From: DAOUET01 sp034430155
GTDB taxonomy: Bacteria; Chloroflexota; Anaerolineae; Anaerolineales; UBA4823
NCBI GenBank assembly: GCA_034430155.1
Contig: DAOUET010000164.1
Location: 1 to 5,751, forward strand
Length of the DNA: 5,751 nucleotides
Direction: 5' to 3'
Each line of letters starts with the position of its first letter. The stretch's first letter is position 1. Made by a program: the position numbers and the translations under genes. The notes beneath the pieces were generated by a model. It made no database searches and was not told the origin of the DNA. It worked only from the letters and a program-made list of their open reading frames with translations. Shown here in pieces: positions 5,700 to 5,751 of the stretch.

Positions 5700-5721
5700 A
5701 AGTCGGGTTAAGCGCCGACTT
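5700..5721 (-). other. Small inverted repeat upstream of the HIT gene
   Basis: AAGTCGG (5700-5706) pairs with CCGACTT (5715-5721) over an 8-nt loop. It directly abuts the ATG at 5699, which argues against that ATG as start and places the repeat about 50 bp upstream of the preferred TTG start. It may be an operator or a leader hairpin; no promoter could be recognised in the remaining 30 bp of the window. Confidence 0.35.
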
Positions 5722-5751
5722 GCCCTCTAAAATGTAGTGTGTTGGATTTCG

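Noticed and set aside
5660..5721. tRNA-like GGTTCAATCC on the minus strand upstream of the HIT gene
   Set aside because: No matching T-stem, acceptor stem or anticodon arm can be built around it.

Overview
The window looks like a bacterial chromosome segment of roughly balanced base composition. The four large genes are all on the minus strand, and one small transcription unit on the plus strand appears to converge on them. The protein families (thiolase, 3-hydroxybutyryl-CoA dehydrogenase, a HIT protein starting NYIWSPWRM, an ECF-type sigma factor) would fit an anaerobic bacterium such as a member of Chloroflexota/Anaerolineae. That placement is an impression from protein style, not something the sequence proves.

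Layout from left to right. Positions 1-204 hold no gene I can support, only short inverted repeats and an imperfect 21-bp direct repeat. Positions 205-436 carry a compact plus-strand unit: a consensus-like promoter, a leader folding into consecutive hairpins, a near-perfect Shine-Dalgarno sequence held inside one stem, a 19-codon ORF with four consecutive Leu codons, and a 13-bp terminator-like hairpin. No plus-strand gene follows it. Positions 516-2729 (minus) encode a 737-residue protein joining three modules not normally found together: an ECF sigma factor, a block of ankyrin repeats, and an F1-ATPase beta-subunit-like domain that lacks several catalytic residues. This is the most unusual object in the window. 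A minus-strand intrinsic terminator at 2895-2941 separates it from the genes on its right.

Positions 2984-5651 (minus, transcribed right to left) hold a HIT-family nucleotide hydrolase/transferase, an acetyl-CoA acetyltransferase (thiolase) and a 3-hydroxybutyryl-CoA dehydrogenase. The last two catalyse successive steps: two acetyl-CoA condense to acetoacetyl-CoA, which is reduced to 3-hydroxybutyryl-CoA (or the reverse in beta-oxidation). They lie close together on one strand and probably share a transcript ending at the terminator near 2900. The HIT gene sits directly upstream and may be co-transcribed without a metabolic link.

For all four large genes the longest possible ORF is probably not the true protein. 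Shine-Dalgarno placement or family N-termini favour starts slightly downstream, and these are used below.
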